NCBI GenBank assembly: GCA_958450365.1 | Contig: CAUEEP010000743.1 | Coordinates: 8,115,501 to 8,179,500, forward strand | Source of the DNA: Mesorhabditis belari | Lineage: Eukaryota > Nematoda > Chromadorea > Rhabditida > Rhabditidae | Direction: 5' to 3' | Length of the DNA: 64,000 bases | Shown: one piece after another, positions 60,440 to 64,000 of the stretch | Position numbering within the stretch: position 1 is the stretch's first letter | Layout of the letters: each line of letters opens with the position of its first letter | Position numbers and translations under genes: made by a program | Notes under the pieces: generated by a model | Databases searched by the model: none | What the model saw: the letters and a program-made list of their open reading frames with translations, nothing else | Told to the model about the DNA's origin: nothing

Positions 60440-61300
60440 ATGCTTCAACGACTAGCTTTCATCTCGCTTTTGTGTATCTTTTCAATCACTTTCGCCCTGC
60501 AATGCTACGAGGATTCGGGCAAGAAAGACAAATTCTCAAGTTCGGTCAGTGAGCGAATAGCAGAGCATTTCAAATATATTTTTAGAAGACAAAGCTCACA
60601 TGCAATACCAAGGGCCAAGTATGCAGCGATTTCTGTCTGAAGACGTGGTTGACAGACCCAACCGCCGCCAACCAAGAACAACACTATGAATGGGATTGCG
60701 GATGCGGGGCTGATCAGTCCGGTCGTGTCGGCTACAACTGCTCCGTAAGTTTGAATCATGATTTAAAAGTATGCCAATGCGCTTCACTTTTTGTGTTTCG
60801 ATAAGCATTTTAAATATAGACAGAACATTTTCGCTAATCTTTTTAGGAAAATAGCCGGCCGCCATGGCCGACCGGCTAAGAGTCTTGTATCTTAGTTGGG
60901 AGGTCAAGGGTTCAATCCCGTCGGCTAGGTTATTGGTTTTTTCAAGAAGAAAAAAGAACCATTAGTTAACTCCCTCTGGAATTAGGAAGATCGAGTGCGT
61001 TGTGGTGTAATGGTTAGCACGGTTGCCCGGTAGGCGAAATGGGTTCTAGTCCCAGCGGCGCACGGGTTTTTCATCTGTCCTAACTCCAACTCATTTAGGG
61101 CTTGTCTATTATTTCTACCACATTATTCGTGTGAATAAAAATAAAAAGCGTTTCAGGAAGCCGGCGTTAAGTTTATTATCTCGAATGGTATCAGCAATAC
61201 GATGGAGTGTTGCACGGGTGATCTGTGCAACACGGCGTCTTCAGGATTCTTCTTAATCAGTCTCACTCTTTCTCTATTCGTTTTCTTGTCAAGGTGCTAA
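60440..61300 (+). CDS. Ly6/uPAR-like GPI-anchored protein
   Basis: Three exons (60440-60544, 60586-60744, 61157-61300) encode 135 residues. The signal peptide is MLQRLAFISLLCIFSITFAL, then QCYEDSGKKDKFS. The three-finger pattern is KLTCNTKGQVCSDFCLKTWL, then YEWDCGCGADQSGRVGYNC. The end is MECCTGDLCNTASSGF followed by a hydrophobic tail (FLISLTLSLFVFLSRC), so it is probably GPI-anchored. The CCxxDLCN motif is the Ly6 signature. Nematodes have many such small proteins, some acting on ion channels or receptors; this one cannot be assigned. The 412-bp second intron holds two tRNA-like sequences. Confidence 0.85.
60852..60927 (+). tRNA. tRNA-like sequence, probably a degenerate pseudogene
   Basis: The ends TAGCCGG and TCGGCTA form a 7-bp acceptor-like stem. 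A D-arm-like TGGCCGACCGGCTAAG resembles Leu or Ser tRNAs. TAAGA/TCTTA could be the anticodon stem, with an 8-base loop. A B-box-like GGGTTCAATCCC follows, but the T stem is broken. It lies inside an intron of the Ly6-like gene. Confidence 0.35.
60997..61062 (+). tRNA. tRNA-like sequence, probably a pseudogene or SINE head
   Basis: The acceptor stem is GCGTTGT/GCGGCGC (G-U pairs allowed). The D arm GGTGTAATGGTTAGCAC is like Gln or Glu tRNAs. A T arm TGGGTTCTAGTCCCA has only four pairs. The length is 66 bases, short for a tRNA, and the loop lacks the usual U33. It lies in the same intron, 69 bp after the first tRNA-like sequence. Confidence 0.4.
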
Positions 61301-61675
61301 ATTTATTTGTGTTTCATTGATGTAAAATAAAATCAATTCGTGTAAAGAGATGATCACAAAAAGCTAAAAAAAGCAGACTAGAAAAATCTGAAAGGCAAAC
61401 AAAATTCCCAGCAGCAAAAACAAAAAAAAATCATCAACTAGAGGGTAAAAATAAAAGCAAAGAACCTATGAATGCTTTAAGATCAAATATATAATGGGTA
61501 AAATGGTCATCACTTTTGAAAATATTTGCAAATTATTTTTGTATTGCTTTGCTCTATTGGAAAAGCTAATTTGAGTTGTATTTAAGTCTAATTTACTAAT
61601 TTACTCAATTTATCATGGTTTAAATCATCGAAATACATTCTAATAAGTATGAAGAACGAGACAAATCTATTGGTG
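61301..61675. other. Convergent 3' intergenic region
   Basis: AT-rich flank between the Ly6-like and BACURD genes. No gene was seen. Confidence 0.5.
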
Positions 61676-62831
61676 CTAGGGGGGCTCATCGAATGGTCGA
61701 GGTGGATGTGGGCCGGTTGGAGTTGAATGCGCCGAGCAATCCCCTCCACATCGTACACACAAGCCCGGCTCCTCGTAGCGAAGGATGCACATCGCCTCGT
61801 CGTAAATTTTCGAATCCGGGAATTCAACCTAGAAGCCTCTTTTGTTCAAAAAAAGATTTAATCGCTCCATTTGACCTTTGTCTGCTTTTTGTCAGTTGCA
61901 TAGACGATGCTCGTGCAGCAAACCTCGGCTCTCAAAATCCCTTTTCCATAAAATTTCCATTGACACACTTCAGAACTTTCCGAGCCAAGGTCTAGATATT
62001 TTTGTTTATTTTTCGTTTTTCTTTCGCGAAACCTTTCACAAAAACAATTCGATCGTGAAATTTGATGCAAAGACGATCAAAAAGTTCGAGATTTTTCAAG
62101 ATATTGTCATCAGATTGCGATGTGTACGAGTATTTATTATTATGACGATTGATCATGAATTTGATGACAGGCTGAAAAAAGGAAACTTTGAATTTAGAAT
62201 TTAATTATTTTGAGATTGTTGCACTGACCTTTTTGTTTGCATTGATAATAGCCTCGACTTCTTGTTTAGTGTTAACTGTTGGTAAGTAACAGATTGAAGG
62301 TAAAGTTGTATCGGATCTGCGTTGAGCCGAGAGCCATGTAGAGCAAATCTCAGCCAAATCCTATATCATTTTCTTCACTTTAAAGAATATTGTAGATACT
62401 TGGATAAGGTAATATTTGGCTTCATTGAGAATTTGTTCTACTTCATATCGGCAAGGAGGAAGAGGAATGGAACCATCTCTCAAAAAATCCAAAACCAAAC
62501 CAAAATGACGACCAGATCGATCAATAATCACCCATCCATCAGCATCTCGTCGTAACTAACAACATGACTCAATGAGTTTTAAAATGACACCAAATAAAGC
62601 GTCATCTTTCAATATTACTCACTGGTATTCTTCCAGAAAACATCGCTCTCAGCATCGTATCTCTTTTTGTTAGAGTTCCAGATGATGTCTGGAAAAGAGC
62701 TCCACCGACATTTAATCGAATATAGGCTTCACCAGAAAGATCGTCAGTCTAATATTCAAATTAAGAGAGCAATTTCTTTTTGCTTTTCAAACCTGATAGT
62801 TGGATGTCCCAGCATATTCATTTAGTGCCAT
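61676..62831 (-). CDS. BACURD/KCTD10-13-type BTB protein
   Basis: Adaptor of cullin-3 ubiquitin ligases; the vertebrate members target RhoA (family knowledge). It starts [13 protein letters not shown]. The BTB/T1 domain reads [20 protein letters not shown], then [36 protein letters not shown] and [11 protein letters not shown]. The C-terminal part has [40 protein letters not shown] and [10 protein letters not shown], then [20 protein letters not shown]. It ends [11 protein letters not shown]. The VNVGG-like start, [13 protein letters not shown] and [18 protein letters not shown] are diagnostic. The gene is complete and sits 379 bp downstream of BRX1 on the same strand; an operon is possible but not shown. 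Confidence 0.93.
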
Positions 62832-63209
62832 TTGTGCAAGCAAATTTAGTGAATACTAAGGATAGTTTCATAAGCGTTGCGAAAAGAATTCATACATTTG
62901 CGACTCTTTCGGCAACTTAGATCAATAGCGACATTTGTGCTTTTGGGACGAGAGTTTGTGGAAACGAAGAGATCCAGACAAGAGAGACCAAAAAGAGAAA
63001 CAAGTCACAGAATGTGAATGCCTAAGTAATTTGTTCCTTTGAAGGCTCTGTGAAGAGTGCTGTAAAATATGGGAAATGTGATGTTTGCATTTTTACTACA
63101 TCTTTTTACAAATTTATTTTGAACAACAATAACAACAACAATAAAAACAAACTAAGAAATTAATAACCAAACGAATTAAGAAATTAACAAAAAAATAACA
63201 ACGATCCTT
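62832..63209. other. Spacer between BRX1 and BACURD genes
   Basis: About 380 bp with AT-rich and CAA-rich simple sequence (AACAACAATAACAACAACAA). No gene was seen. Confidence 0.5.
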
Positions 63210-64000
63210 TTAAAATTTTGCGACGACTTTCTTTTTCCTGTGGGGAACCTTTGTTTCATCACCATGAAGCTTCCGTTTTTTTGTGGCCGGATTTTCAATT
63301 TGAGAAGCTACCTTTCCGTGCTTCTTCGGAAACTTGCAAAGCCTCAGTATTGAAAATCTAGAATTAATATTTAAAAATGATAATTACGAAATGTGTAGAA
63401 ACGCACTTCACCAGCTGGGTCTTCAACTTTTTCTTTTAATGCGGCTTTAACTTCAATTTCCTTTGCATCTTGCATCTAAAGCAAATCATATAGGTATTAA
63501 CAAAGCAAAAAATTAAGAACCTTTTCATTAAGCTTTCGATTAGCATATTTGTTTTGATGAGCCAATTTCAAAACACGGCGTTTATCATTTGGGCTCTAAA
63601 AAAGTTAAATTTGTGTTAGATTTTGAAGACGGACTACCTCATAGTTGGGATTGTCGTAGAGGACAGCACCCTCAAACGATCCATTAAACACACGAATCAG
63701 CTCAAGAACGAAACGCGGGCCTAAAATTTTTTTTACTATTATGCAGCCTTTTTTTGATTATACAAATTTAAAAAAAATTCTTTACCTATTTCTTGAAGCT
63801 TCAAACTCTCATCAACAACTTGAAAATTGCGGAACCAGATTTTGTCGTCAGTGGAAACGGAAAAAGTGAAGACATGGTCAACGAATGGTTGAGATCTTGG
63901 ATGATAGTTTGGAGTTGAGAAGATCTAAACATGAAACGTTTTTGTGGCATAAATTTTCATTGAATTAAATCGTCTACCGCATCTATTGATCTATAATAGT
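63210..64000 (-). CDS. BRX1 ribosome biogenesis protein (C-terminal part)
   Basis: Nucleolar Brix-domain factor for 60S subunit assembly. The gene runs off the right edge; only the C-terminal part is present. The Brix segment reads NYHPRSQPFVDHVFTFSVST, then DDKIWFRNFQVVDESLKLQE and GPRFVLELIRVFNGSFEGAV. Then LYDNPNYESPNDKRRVLKLA. The tail is charged (EIEVKAALKEKVEDPAGE) and ends in a Lys-rich nucleolar-type stretch (ATKKRKLHGDETKVPHRKKK, VVAKF). GPRFVL-L-I--F-GSF---LY-NP-Y-SPN is the BRX1 signature. The start lies outside the window. Confidence 0.93.

Overview
The window is nuclear DNA from a nematode, most likely a rhabditid related to Caenorhabditis. The evidence is dense genes, many introns of about 35-60 bp with GT...TTTCAG-like borders, AT-rich intergenic DNA, and protein families read by eye as closest to nematode versions (sqv-3-type galactosyltransferase, frl-1-type formin, atx-2, panl-2, small Ly6 and ML-domain secreted proteins). 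The genus cannot be fixed from this alone. CDS entries give the span from start to stop codon, introns included. Exon joins were read by hand from splice signals and frame continuity.

Layout: 2434-7717 (+) FMNL/FRL formin; 8220-11667 (-) mitochondrial aconitase; 12383-14640 (+) glycerate kinase; 15319-16762 (-) B4GALT7/SQV-3; 17304-17461 (+) possible tiny Cys-rich secreted peptide; 17502-19164 (-) ING-like PHD protein; 19465-21185 (+) pyruvate dehydrogenase kinase; 21786-23546 (-) TMEM120; 23940-27823 (-) SLC6 transporter; 28237-33661 (+) PAN2 deadenylase; 34886-37009 (+) short matrix metalloproteinase; 37167-39168 (-) seven-TM receptor; 40067-41065 (-) SEC22; 41559-43264 (-) PDCD2; 43271-43648 (-) VMA21; 44523-48848 (+) ataxin-2; about 49430-51662 (+) unknown secreted protein; 51688-56922 (-) divergent Na/K-ATPase-like P-type ATPase; 58711-59834 (+) ML-like secreted protein; 60440-61300 (+) Ly6-like protein; 61676-62831 (-) BACURD/KCTD protein; 63210 to the right edge (-) BRX1.

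Most genes are single housekeeping loci. VMA21 and PDCD2 are an exception: they sit on one exon, in the same frame, separated by one stop codon and two further codons. PAN2 and ataxin-2 both act in poly(A)-binding-protein biology but are about 11 kb apart, and nothing suggests co-regulation. Introns and gaps are full of small non-autonomous mobile elements: mariner-type and piggyBac-type MITEs, several foldback elements, a tRNA-derived SINE in two copies, and an unexplained dispersed repeat in two copies.

The points most worth a second look are the VMA21-PDCD2 junction, the P-type ATPase with altered ion-site and catalytic motifs, a CCCH-like finger inside PAN2, the prodomain-less metalloproteinase, the small Cys-rich peptide and the SINE family. 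I found no wholly new multi-gene system.
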